DNA of 10,989 nucleotides. Origin: Clostridiaceae bacterium UBA5444. GTDB lineage: Bacteria; Bacillota; Clostridia; Clostridiales; Oxobacteraceae. Below the pieces are notes generated by a model. It was not told the origin of the DNA and ran no database searches. It worked only from the letters and a program-made list of their open reading frames with translations. Shown here piece after piece: positions 1 through 7,594 of this stretch; positions within the stretch are counted from its first letter, which is position 1; each line of letters begins with the position of its first letter. The stretch is taken from NCBI GenBank assembly GCA_002426575.1, contig DIRE01000058.1, forward strand, positions 1-10,989, written 5' to 3'. The position numbers and the translations under genes were made by a program.

Positions 1-216
1 CTATTCCTGTATTGACTTTTCAAATATTATTTGATAGCAATATGGCACTGCAACCCCCGTCCTTTCGTTAGCTGGAATAACAACCTGTTTTAATCTCCAG
101 CCATTAGCAGCCTCTTCAGCAATGACCTCCTTACATCTATTGAACCCTCCGCCTAATTCTGTTTTATAACCTTTTTCCCTTAATGGAACCTCAACAAATT
201 TGTATTCATACTTCAT
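1..216 (-). CDS. DUF4177-type small protein
   Basis: A complete 71-residue protein; the stop codon occupies the first three bases of the window. The opening MKYEYKFVEVPL, the central GW (in AANGWRLKQVVI) and the closing YCYQIIFEK match the pattern I know from DUF4177, a family of small cytoplasmic proteins of unknown function (start KxEYKxV, middle GW, end YxxIFE). No signal peptide or membrane segment is visible. The start is supported by a purine-rich ribosome site (AAAGGGGCGAG on the minus strand) about 6 bases upstream. It is divergent from the GH31 gene and looks like a single-gene unit from the promoter at 261-289. What lies downstream is outside the window. The function is unknown. Confidence 0.75.
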   Translation of the reverse strand: MKYEYKFVEVPLREKGYKTELGGGFNRCKEVIAEEAANGWRLKQVVIPANERTGVAVPYCYQIIFEKSIQE

Positions 217-260
217 TTTTTCTCGCCCCTTTCCATTCGTAAGTTTATTATGTATGCAAA

Positions 261-289
261 ATTATAGCCATATATGCTTTAACATTCTA
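261..289 (-). promoter_or_regulatory. Possible promoter for the DUF4177 gene
   Basis: Read on the minus strand, a perfect TATAAT (261-266) is preceded by a 17-base spacer and TAGAAT (284-289), a weak -35 matching three of six consensus positions. It sits about 45 bases upstream of the start of the DUF4177 gene. The -10 is good, but TATAAT-like words are common in AT-rich DNA. Confidence 0.35.
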
Positions 290-360
290 TGTTCTTTCAT
301 ATTTTCCTTTATATATTCCAATATAAATGTACTATATGGCGCTATGTTTCCATTGAATAC

Positions 361-405
361 CATAACTCAACGAAAAAGTGGCAGGCACTTTTTCGTTGAG
401 TTATG
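361..405 (-). repeat. 45-bp perfect palindrome, copy 1 (hairpin repeat)
   Basis: The left arm 361-380 (CATAACTCAACGAAAAAGTG) is exactly complementary to the right arm 386-405, with a five-base loop GCAGG. Read on the minus strand the core is AAAAAGTG-CCTGC-CACTTTTT, the same as copy 2 at 7595-7639 apart from the last loop base. It lies at the apparent 5' break point of the gene remnant at 406-554. It may be a mobile or structured dispersed repeat of the REP/small-palindrome kind; that class is inference, since no transposase is present. As a hairpin it could also end transcription from either side. Confidence 0.9.
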
Positions 406-554
406 ATACTTACAATTCCATTTCGTATATGATAAACTATGGATATCATTATGGCAAAAAGGTTCCCGACATGGTGGATACATTTGTAAAAGCCACGGGA
501 TGCAGCCTTTTGATCCATTCAACATATGACATTAAATACAAGGAGGCAAGATAA
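406..554 (+). pseudogene. 3' remnant of an unknown gene, coupled to the GH31 start
   Basis: The frame through codon 423-425 stays open from just inside the palindrome to TAA at 552-554 and encodes protein-like sequence ending in VDTFVKATGCSLLIHSTYD then IKYKEAR. The first ATG in this frame (429) has no ribosome site, so this is not a convincing intact small gene. Its stop overlaps the GH31 ATG by one base (TAATG), the arrangement seen in translationally coupled operons. I infer it is the C-terminal end of an operon partner whose 5' part was lost, with the palindrome at the junction. I do not recognise the family. It could be a chance open stretch, but the exact coupling argues against this. 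Confidence 0.5.
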
Positions 555-3500
555 TGGAGACAAATAAACATGAAGATAAGGCTACCGAATTTAAAATACT
601 CGGGGATATTGAAAAGGCGGAGCAGGATGGAAACACTTTTCGTATAACCTGTGCCCCTGAAAAAGTAAGGGTGGTTTTTCTAAGACCCGATATAGTGAGA
701 ATATGGATGGATCCCGAGGGAGAGTTTAAGGACCCAACCAATGGAGACATACTTACTAAAACTGAATTTGATATTCCTGAAATCTCAGTATCAGATAAAG
801 GGGATTACTATAAAATTCAGAGCAGCAAATGTGTAATCAGGGCATACAAGAATCCTTTGAAGTTTGCAATGTATGACCACAGAGATAAGACCGCAATCTG
901 GGAAGAGGAAACCCCTATTATGTATTCGTCCAAGTGTGCAAAACAGACACTTAAGACAGGTGAGGATGAATACTTTTATGGCGGGGGAGTTCAAAACGGA
1001 TATTTCTCCCATAAAAACAAAACAATACATATCGAGGATGTGAACTCGCACTGGAATGACGGCTCAGTATCGAATCCGGCCCCATTTTATATGAGCACTG
1101 CCGGATACGGTGCTTTCAGAAATACATTCAAACCTGGGGAATATAAATTCACCAAGACTGCAACCATGAGCCACAATGAAAACAGGTTCGACTGTTTTTA
1201 CTTTTACGGATCTTCCTTAAAAGCTATTTTAAGTGGATATATATCAATTACAGGGCGTCCGTCTTTAATACCAAGATGGGGATTTGGACTTGGCGATGCG
1301 GACTGCTACAATACAAGCAACACAACATATACCGGGACACACAATAAACCAAACAAGGGGACAACTTTAGAAGCACTGAAGGTTGCAAAAGCATACAGAG
1401 ATGAGGACATGCCAGGCTCCTGGATTCTGCCAAACGATGGGTATGGCTGCGGCTATACCGATGTTGATAAGTTTGTGAAAGAAGCCTGGGATGAATATGG
1501 GTTTAGAGTGGGCCTGTGGACACAAAATGGCGTTGAGAAGATCGCCCATGAGGTAGGGGATCTTGGTACTAGGCTATGCAAGCTGGACGTGGCATGGGTT
1601 GGCCCTGGCTATGAGTTTGCATTAAATGGAGCTAAAACCGCCTATGAGGGCATAGAAAAAAATACCGTCAGGACAGATGAAAATGGTACGTACAATGAGA
1701 GAGGTTATGTATGGTCCGTATGCGGATGGGCAGGGACTCAAAGGTATTCAACAGTCTGGTCGGGAGATCAGAGCGGCAACTGGGAATACATAAGGTTTCA
1801 TATACCAACATATATAGGCGCAGGTTTATCAGGAATGCCCTATATAGGAAGCGATATTGACGGCATATTTGGCGGCTCCGCCAAAACTCAAGTAAGGGAT
1901 CTTCAATGGAAATGCTTTACGCCTATAATTATAAACATGTCCGGCTGGGCTGAAAAGGATAAGCAGCCGTGGATATGGGGAGAGCCATATACAAGCATAA
2001 ATAGGAAGTATCTAAAGCTAAGGCAGCAGCTTATTCCATATATATATACATATGCCGATGAAGCATATGAAACAGGGGCGCCAATTGTGAGGGCGATGGT
2101 TTGGGAGTTCCCGAAGGATACCTATACAATGGGCAGGGAAACAAGATACCAGTTCATGCTGGGAAACTGGTTCCTGGTTGCGCCTGTATTTGAGGACTCT
2201 GAAGTAAGGGATAGAATATATCTTCCGCAGGGGAAATGGATTGATTACTGGACAGGCAAGCAGTATAAAGGTGGAAAAGTCATAAATGGATACAATGCAC
2301 CCCTTGATGTACTTCCTTTGCTTGTCAGGGCGGGTGCAATAATTCCGATGTATCCCGAATCCCTTTATGATGGGGAGGTTTTCCCAGATGATAAACACCC
2401 ATTGACCCTTGACATATATCCAAGCGGCAAAACATCATTCACACTGTATGAGGATGATGGGCATACCACTCTTCACAGACAGGGTAAATTTGCAAAAACA
2501 TTGATAACTTCTGAAGAATTCGATGGAAAGGCTGCCATAACTGTTGAAGCATCTCAAGGTAAATATGATGGAATGCCTTTTACAAGAAAATATGAGCTTT
2601 TAATCCACACAACAGTTGATCCCAAAAATGTGACACTAACCTCCGGCGAAGCTGTTGGAAAATTAAATAGACTGGATTCCAAGGAGGAATGGGATTTATG
2701 TGAGTGCTGTTCGTGGTATTTTGCTCCCGATGAAAAAGGCGGGGTGCTCTATATAAAGACAAAAGCCCTGCCGCTTTCAAATGAATTTAAAATTGAACTA
2801 GACAAGTTCAGCAAAGAGGTAAATGTACAGGTACCAGAGGGGTTGAAAGCCCCACAGGCTCCGAGAAATTTAAGGGTAACCGATATACAGGATTCAAGCA
2901 TCCAGGTTGAGTGGGATGCCATAGAGGGTGCAGAATATTATGATGTAAAAGCGGATGGAATTATCTATTCTTTTCTCCATGATAAATTGGTTCATCAGGA
3001 TTTGGAATTTACATCGAAGCACAATTACCAGGTTAGAGCTGTAAATGAAGCAGGTGAGAGTGCCTGGAGTAAAGAGATATTCGGAACTACAAAAGAGGAT
3101 AAGATGAAAAATGCAGTGCCGCCTGAGGAACTTTCGGCATATGCCACAAGCAGCCTGAGGGAGATGTATGCTTCGCAGATGGCTGTCGATGGCGACCCGA
3201 ACTCCGCATGGATTTCAAACTACAATGTTGAAAAGCTGCCGCAAACCATTACAGTGGATATGGCCAAAATTTATGATGTAGATAGAATAGTCTATATCCC
3301 AAGGGGAGAAGGGGAAAAAGCCGTCATAACAAAGTTTAACTTCTATGCAAGCGAGGATGGCAGAAACTTTAAAGAGCTAATAAGCGGCGGAACATGGAAA
3401 GACGACGGAGAGCCTAAAACAATTGCCATCTCTTCACAGAGAATAAAGAGCATAAGGATTGAAGCCCTGGAAACTTCAAAGCCTGAGTTTTCAGGTGCAT

Positions 3501-4591
3501 CTGTAAAACAAATAAATATATTTAGGACTCCTGGCACAAAAGGCATGGTGGCCTCAGATTATACAGGTGATGGAAAGGTTGACAGCACTGATTTGAACTT
3601 TGTGCTCCAGTATTACAGGATAAAGCAGGGGGACAACGACTGGTCCTATGTATCAAAAGCGGATGTGAATAAGGACGGTGTAATAGGAATATATGATGTC
3701 GCATATACTGCAAGCCTTATAGAAAAGCCTCAAAAGGCCGGGTATGTAAACAGGGCCAAAGGCGTATTAAAACTAAGGCCATCGGTATCCGACGTAAAGG
3801 TGGGGCAGGAATTTTCTGTCGATGTTATAGGAGAGAATGTGGCAGACCTTTATGCATTCGAGTCCATAATAGCCATTGATAAGGGCAAATACGAGCTTGC
3901 AGGATTTGAAAACGGCGCAGTAAAAGGCATGACCTCGGCATGCAAGGAAAAGGATGGGAAGGCGTATATAGCATATACCAATACAGCCAATGCCGAAGGC
4001 GTGTATGGAAGCGGAGTGCTCGCAAGGCTGAAGCTAATCTCAAAGGCGGACGGAAAGGTTTGTCTGATGGAGGAAAGTGCTACAATAATAGGTACAAACC
4101 TTGATGTTGTAGACGCATTATCGACAGAGGCATCACAGCTTACAGAATCGGTATTTGAATTTAAAATATCTCTATCTGAAATGGCAGCATCTGCAACTGC
4201 TGAGGATGCCGGGCCGGATGACAATACAGCATCGAAGGTGATTGACGGAGATGATAAAACCTTCTGGATTACTCCATTTGATAAGAGCGCACTGCTCCCT
4301 CAAAGCCTCATAATAGACTTAGGCGGCGTATATGAAGTAACAAGGGTAAGATGTATGCCGTGTGGTTCCGGCGCTTATGGAGTAATAACTTCCTATTCAA
4401 TGTATATATTAGACAACGAGAATAATGAAACGAAGATATCCGAAGGCAAATGGATAGATGACGGTAAGGAAAAGGAATTTGTATTTGCAAAGCCCTCAAA
4501 AGCAGCCAAGATTAAAATAGAGGCCAAGGAAGGCAATGGCGGCTTGGCTTCGATGGTAGGCATAAAAGTTTTTGCTGCAAGCAGGGAATGA
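554..4591 (+). CDS. GH31 glycosidase, probable alpha-N-acetylgalactosaminidase, with dockerin and cohesin-like modules
   Basis: A 1345-residue multidomain enzyme. Rough order: GH31 N-terminal beta-sandwich (1-230); TIM barrel (about 236-510); C-terminal beta domains including a DUF5110-like part (510-730); FN3 (766-846); F5/8 type C/CBM32-like (858-993); type I dockerin (1000-1056) with two calcium loops starting at D1002 (DYTGDGKVDSTD) and D1037 (DVNKDGVIGIYD); cohesin-like beta domain (1071-1190); second F5/8 type C module (1210-1345). Expected nucleophile is D345 in KLDVAW and acid/base D405 in WSGDQSGNW. These motifs, with WILPNDGYG and VWSVCGWAGTQRYS, fit the GH31 branch known for alpha-GalNAc release from mucin-type O-glycans; substrate is inferred. 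The start is firm: AAGGAGG at 540-546, 7 bases before ATG, and an in-frame stop at 533-535. No signal peptide is visible, odd for this architecture. No clear promoter lies directly upstream. Confidence 0.9.
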   Translation: METNKHEDKATEFKILGDIEKAEQDGNTFRITCAPEKVRVVFLRPDIVRIWMDPEGEFKDPTNGDILTKTEFDIPEISVSDKGDYYKIQSSKCVIRAYKNPLKFAMYDHRDKTAIWEEETPIMYSSKCAKQTLKTGEDEYFYGGGVQNGYFSHKNKTIHIEDVNSHWNDGSVSNPAPFYMSTAGYGAFRNTFKPGEYKFTKTATMSHNENRFDCFYFYGSSLKAILSGYISITGRPSLIPRWGFGLGDADCYNTSNTTYTGTHNKPNKGTTLEALKVAKAYRDEDMPGSWILPNDGYGCGYTDVDKFVKEAWDEYGFRVGLWTQNGVEKIAHEVGDLGTRLCKLDVAWVGPGYEFALNGAKTAYEGIEKNTVRTDENGTYNERGYVWSVCGWAGTQRYSTVWSGDQSGNWEYIRFHIPTYIGAGLSGMPYIGSDIDGIFGGSAKTQVRDLQWKCFTPIIINMSGWAEKDKQPWIWGEPYTSINRKYLKLRQQLIPYIYTYADEAYETGAPIVRAMVWEFPKDTYTMGRETRYQFMLGNWFLVAPVFEDSEVRDRIYLPQGKWIDYWTGKQYKGGKVINGYNAPLDVLPLLVRAGAIIPMYPESLYDGEVFPDDKHPLTLDIYPSGKTSFTLYEDDGHTTLHRQGKFAKTLITSEEFDGKAAITVEASQGKYDGMPFTRKYELLIHTTVDPKNVTLTSGEAVGKLNRLDSKEEWDLCECCSWYFAPDEKGGVLYIKTKALPLSNEFKIELDKFSKEVNVQVPEGLKAPQAPRNLRVTDIQDSSIQVEWDAIEGAEYYDVKADGIIYSFLHDKLVHQDLEFTSKHNYQVRAVNEAGESAWSKEIFGTTKEDKMKNAVPPEELSAYATSSLREMYASQMAVDGDPNSAWISNYNVEKLPQTITVDMAKIYDVDRIVYIPRGEGEKAVITKFNFYASEDGRNFKELISGGTWKDDGEPKTIAISSQRIKSIRIEALETSKPEFSGASVKQINIFRTPGTKGMVASDYTGDGKVDSTDLNFVLQYYRIKQGDNDWSYVSKADVNKDGVIGIYDVAYTASLIEKPQKAGYVNRAKGVLKLRPSVSDVKVGQEFSVDVIGENVADLYAFESIIAIDKGKYELAGFENGAVKGMTSACKEKDGKAYIAYTNTANAEGVYGSGVLARLKLISKADGKVCLMEESATIIGTNLDVVDALSTEASQLTESVFEFKISLSEMAASATAEDAGPDDNTASKVIDGDDKTFWITPFDKSALLPQSLIIDLGGVYEVTRVRCMPCGSGAYGVITSYSMYILDNENNETKISEGKWIDDGKEKEFVFAKPSKAAKIKIEAKEGNGGLASMVGIKVFAASRE

Positions 4592-4678
4592 TGAAGATTT
4601 TGGAAGTAAGGAAACAATCCATGAAATTCGTCCAGCATGAATAGTAAAAATTTTTAATTTAATGCCGGACGCACATGC

Positions 4679-4711
4679 AAAAAACTCTATCTAATTTAGA
4701 TAGAGTTTTTT
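4679..4711 (+). terminator. Rho-independent terminator after the GH31 gene
   Basis: A 15-base-pair perfect stem (4679-4693 with 4697-4711) around the three-base loop ATT. The six As at the left foot and six Ts at the right foot make it work as a terminator in both directions. It lies about 90 bases beyond the GH31 stop codon. Confidence 0.85.
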
Positions 4712-4867
4712 CCCCATTGTTACCTTAACTTCATTAACTGTTTAGTCTTCTATATACTCAAGTGCATACCTTTCTAACCTTTTAAAATCAAAACATCTCT
4801 TACTTACGGTAGCATAAACAAATTGTTAGTAAGTAATTAATTTACACTGCCAACTTACAAATATTTC
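4712..4867. other. Intergenic stretch without a recognisable gene
   Basis: No gene can be supported here. It contains an inverted repeat, TTACTTAC (4800-4807) and GTAAGTAA (4829-4836), with 21 bases between the arms, upstream of the blaI-type promoter. A short minus-strand frame (4825 down to a stop at 4742-4744) reads VSKRCFDFKRLERYALEYIE near its end, which might be a gene remnant, but at 27 codons it is too short to judge. Confidence 0.4.
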
Positions 4868-4896
4868 TTGACAATTGTGGTTGGTCGTGGTAAACC
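4868..4896 (+). promoter_or_regulatory. Possible promoter of the BlaI/BlaR1-type operon
   Basis: A perfect -35 TTGACA (4868-4873) is followed after 17 bases by TAAACC (4891-4896), a poor -10 matching three of six positions. It lies about 40 bases before the preferred start of the repressor gene. Members of this repressor family usually bind their own promoter. The nearby ATGTACAAAT (4905-4914) resembles part of known BlaI/MecI half-sites but is not a convincing full operator. Confidence 0.45.
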
Positions 4897-4934
4897 TTAA
4901 TTAGATGTACAAATACCATACCTTGGAGGTTATT

Positions 4935-5294
4935 ATGGATAATTTGAATTTGTTTGATGCTGAATACAAATTTATGTGTATCGTTTGGGAATATGAGCCT
5001 GTAAACTCGACTGAGCTTTCAAGGCTATGCTTAGACAAACTTGGGTGGAAAAAGTCAACTGCGTACACAATGATTCGCAAGCTTTCAGAACGTGGCATTG
5101 TAAAAAATGAAAACGCAACTGTTACTGCTTTAATAAAACGTGAACAGGTGCAAAAATACGAAAGTGAAACATTGTTAAAAAAATCATTTGATAACTCATT
5201 ACCACTTTTTTTAACCGCTTTTTTGAAAGATAAACAGCTTAGCAAAGATGAAGCTGCCGAACTAAAAGAAATGATAGAGAGGGCAACAAAATGA
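4935..5294 (+). CDS. BlaI/MecI/CopY-family transcriptional repressor
   Basis: A 119-residue cytoplasmic winged-helix repressor. Residues about 9-58 hold the family's DNA-binding domain (AEYKFMCIVWE, then STAYTMIRKLSERGIV, where the recognition helix lies); the rest is the helical dimerisation part ending KDEAAELKEMIERATK. In the known family the dimer represses its operon until cleaved after the partner BlaR1 protease is triggered. I place the start at ATG 4935 because GGAGG (4925-4929) sits 5 bases before it; an in-frame ATG at 4905 lacks such a site and would add ten residues. Its stop overlaps the start of the BlaR1-like gene (ATGA, 5291-5294), so the two are translationally coupled. Genes controlled beyond its own operon are not evident. 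Confidence 0.88.
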   Translation: MDNLNLFDAEYKFMCIVWEYEPVNSTELSRLCLDKLGWKKSTAYTMIRKLSERGIVKNENATVTALIKREQVQKYESETLLKKSFDNSLPLFLTAFLKDKQLSKDEAAELKEMIERATK

Positions 5295-6952
5295 TTATTT
5301 ATATTATGCACTTTTTTAGCATTGTTTTTAAGATGGGTATAACTGCTAGTATTGCAGCAGTAATCGTTATGGTTGTCCGTCTCTTTCTAAAAAAAGCGCC
5401 AAAAATATTCTCACTTATGTTATGGTTTGCTGTCTTCTTTCGGCTACTATGTCCTTTTGCTATACAAAGCAGTTATGGGCTTCCTAATCCACTCTCAAAC
5501 AATATAGACTATGCTACCAATACCCAAACCCCTGTCACAATTCCGATATTACCAATTATAGAAGAAGAATATAGAAATACAGCTAATGTGTCATCAATTA
5601 CCGCCCCTAATACTGTACTAACTGTTTCCAATAATTCGTTTTCTACGCCCTTAAACATTTTGGTTTATATATGGTTCTTCGGTTTTATTGCATTGGTTTT
5701 ATATGGTTTCATCTCATATATGCTTATGAAACATAGGATGCGAATATCAACAAAAATTGATAAAAATATTTATGAGACAGACCGCATAAAAGTACCATTC
5801 GTACTTGGTTTCATACGCCCAAGAATCTATATCCCAGTATGGCTTGCAGGGGATGAGCTTGAGTATATACTAAAGCACGAGCAGACACATATAAAGAGAT
5901 ATGACTACTTGTTTAAACCAATAGCCTTTCTTGCTGTTGCTCTGCATTGGTTCAACCCGATTGTATGGATTTCTTATATATTAATGTCACGAGATATGGA
6001 ACTATCTGCCGATGAGAATGTGATGAAGCAAGCGGCTTATGATATACGCAAATCATACTCAAGCTCACTAGTACGCCTATCGTCTGTGGAAAGTGATTTG
6101 TTTATTCCACTTGCCTTTGGCAAAACTGGTGTAAAGTCAAGGGTTAAGAATATACTTAATTATAAAAAACCATCATTTTGGGTGAGTACAGTATCACTAA
6201 TTATAGTTGTAGGAATTGGAGGGTTTCTTTTGACAAACTATAAAGCAAAAGATATTGACCATAGCCTTGCTTGGGCTAATAGCCTTTCTGTAGATAATGT
6301 ACAGTCTATAGAAATGGTTAAATCACCATCAGATAGGGATAACCAATACAAAAAATTCTCATCTGAGGAATTTGAGCCAATTGTAAAAATCATAAATGCA
6401 AGTAAGGGACAAAAAACCAATACACCCGATGAACTCGGGAGTACAATAGTGCTATATATTACTACAAAAGATGGTATTGTTCATACCTTCCAAAACCTAA
6501 GAAATACTTATCTTGTTATTGATAATGTATATTTAAGTGCAGATTCTTTATGGCTCGAAAATAGTTTTAAAAATTTTAAAGGAGATTCCCCTCTCCCCGA
6601 TGGTTTCTTTGAGCGTGTTACAGGGATTACCACCACCTATAGCTTGACAAAGTTGGGCAAAAACGGAGGCGTGCTAGATTCACTTTCTCCATTAGATGGC
6701 TCATACAAGCAGCTTGCAGAAAGTATAGTATCCAGCTATATGCTAAAATCAACCATATCCCCTGCACGTGATATAAATTCATTTGATAAATATTATATGC
6801 TGCGGGTAACCTATAGTAAAAATAACTCAAACGAGACTCATGATTATTATATTTTTTCAATAGATGGGGGCACCTATATACAAAATGGTAAAGATGGCCC
6901 CTGCACAAATATTGACATAGAATTGTATAATCATGTTGACGCTCTTTTTTAG
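5291..6952 (+). CDS. BlaR1-like M56 membrane metalloprotease with unusual C-terminal domain
   Basis: A 553-residue integral membrane protein. Hydrophobic segments fall at about 8-32, 38-58, 121-146, 206-226 and 296-316. The cytoplasmic gluzincin domain carries HEQTH (H196, E197, H200) and the downstream glutamate E242 in LSADEN, the M56 zinc-site pattern. In true BlaR1 an external penicillin-binding domain senses beta-lactams; here residues 317-553 show none of the SxxK/SxN/KTG signature set and instead resemble the poorly understood DUF5301-like tails found on many Firmicute M56 proteins, so another signal is likely. The start is supported by GAGAGGG (5277-5283) and the ATGA overlap with the repressor. 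It probably senses a surface signal and triggers cleavage of that repressor. No clear terminator follows it. Confidence 0.85.
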   Translation: MIIYIMHFFSIVFKMGITASIAAVIVMVVRLFLKKAPKIFSLMLWFAVFFRLLCPFAIQSSYGLPNPLSNNIDYATNTQTPVTIPILPIIEEEYRNTANVSSITAPNTVLTVSNNSFSTPLNILVYIWFFGFIALVLYGFISYMLMKHRMRISTKIDKNIYETDRIKVPFVLGFIRPRIYIPVWLAGDELEYILKHEQTHIKRYDYLFKPIAFLAVALHWFNPIVWISYILMSRDMELSADENVMKQAAYDIRKSYSSSLVRLSSVESDLFIPLAFGKTGVKSRVKNILNYKKPSFWVSTVSLIIVVGIGGFLLTNYKAKDIDHSLAWANSLSVDNVQSIEMVKSPSDRDNQYKKFSSEEFEPIVKIINASKGQKTNTPDELGSTIVLYITTKDGIVHTFQNLRNTYLVIDNVYLSADSLWLENSFKNFKGDSPLPDGFFERVTGITTTYSLTKLGKNGGVLDSLSPLDGSYKQLAESIVSSYMLKSTISPARDINSFDKYYMLRVTYSKNNSNETHDYYIFSIDGGTYIQNGKDGPCTNIDIELYNHVDALF

Positions 6953-6970
6953 GTGGTCTAGTTGGAAATA

Positions 6971-6999
6971 TTGTTAGTGCACTAACCTTATGATATAAT
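6971..6999 (+). promoter_or_regulatory. Promoter with overlapping palindromic operator candidate
   Basis: TTGTTA (6971-6976), a 17-base spacer and a perfect TATAAT (6994-6999) form a good housekeeping-type promoter. A perfect 14-base palindrome GTTAGTGCACTAAC (6973-6986) covers most of the -35 and part of the spacer, where a repressor would block RNA polymerase. It begins 19 bases after the M56 gene ends and faces the small membrane-anchored protein. A hairpin ATACCAT-AAA-ATGGTAT (7007-7023) lies right at the expected transcript start. Regulator identity is unknown; the nearby BlaI-family protein is one candidate. Confidence 0.55.
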
Positions 7000-7096
7000 A
7001 AGTTGTATACCATAAAATGGTATTGTATCAACCGGCTATTAGTAAACATGGAACGAGAAGCCTTGATATTAATTGCCTTGGAAGTAGGGGATTCCT

Positions 7097-7579
7097 ATAA
7101 AGAAACGTATATTAGTTATATTATGTATAATTGGGGTAGTACTATTATTCCCATTAATTAAGTTATCAATTATAAGCAACCATTATGAATTATATGGTTC
7201 ATATATTGTATACCCGGAAGATAACCTAAGAGGCAATCATACTTATGAACCTATTATTCTGAAAACTGAGAATTCTAAATATGGTATGAAAGGTATACGG
7301 ATAACAAATATATTATATTACGAAGAATTTTCACAACTGTCTTTTGGATTCATATCTGACAACAAATCGAATATTAATTACGATATTAAGGTTGTAGATG
7401 AAAGCGGAGGGGTTTTGGGGCCATTAAGGACAGAAGGGAGTCGAGACTTTTATAATAAGTCGCTTGAAAAATTGCATCAGTTTATGGATCATAAGCTTAA
7501 TAAAAATCAACACTATAAAGTCTTAGTTATGGATAGAGCTGGCGAAATAGTTGGAGAAATAGAGTTTTCATACAAGTAG
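7097..7579 (+). CDS. Membrane-anchored protein of unknown function with an ATA start (or lost start codon)
   Basis: The frame opens after a TAG at 7085-7087 and runs 160 codons from 7097. It encodes a basic start (KKR), a hydrophobic segment (about 4-25: ILVILCIIGVVLLFPLIKL) and an extracytoplasmic part of mixed charge, probably beta-rich, ending AGEIVGEIEFSYK. Only one in-frame ATG exists (7286, residue 64), in mid-domain without a ribosome site, so a protein starting there would lose its membrane anchor. A ribosome-site-like AGGGG (7086-7090) sits 6 bases before ATA at 7097, just where ATG is expected. Either ATA is used, weakly, or an ATG has mutated and the gene is dying. Otherwise the frame is intact. 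I do not recognise the family. It lies downstream of the M56 sensor and may be its target or neighbour. Confidence 0.55.
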   Translation: MKKRILVILCIIGVVLLFPLIKLSIISNHYELYGSYIVYPEDNLRGNHTYEPIILKTENSKYGMKGIRITNILYYEEFSQLSFGFISDNKSNINYDIKVVDESGGVLGPLRTEGSRDFYNKSLEKLHQFMDHKLNKNQHYKVLVMDRAGEIVGEIEFSYK

Positions 7580-7594
7580 TTTTAATATTTAACG

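Noticed and set aside
200..406. 68-codon plus-strand frame over the intergenic region
   Set aside because: It starts inside the DUF4177 gene on the other strand, runs into the palindrome and shows no domain or credible ribosome site.
3850..4224. 124-codon minus-strand frame within the GH31 gene
   Set aside because: Lies wholly over the cohesin-like and following region, whose plus-strand reading is clearly conserved protein; no ribosome site or domain on the minus strand.
4630..4670. Imperfect inverted repeat GTCCAGCAT / ATGCCGGAC upstream of the GH31 terminator
   Set aside because: Nine-base arms with one mismatch and a long AT-rich centre; no T-run follows and no flanking duplication marks it as a mobile end.
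4742..4828. Minus-strand 27-codon frame resembling a gene tail
   Set aside because: Too short, no recognised family and no start; mentioned only as a possible remnant.
7048..7161. 37-codon ATG frame (MEREALILIALEVGDSYKE...) overlapping the start of the anchored protein in another frame
   Set aside because: No ribosome site before the ATG, no recognisable domain, and the overlapping frame has a clear membrane-anchor pattern. A leader peptide role cannot be excluded.
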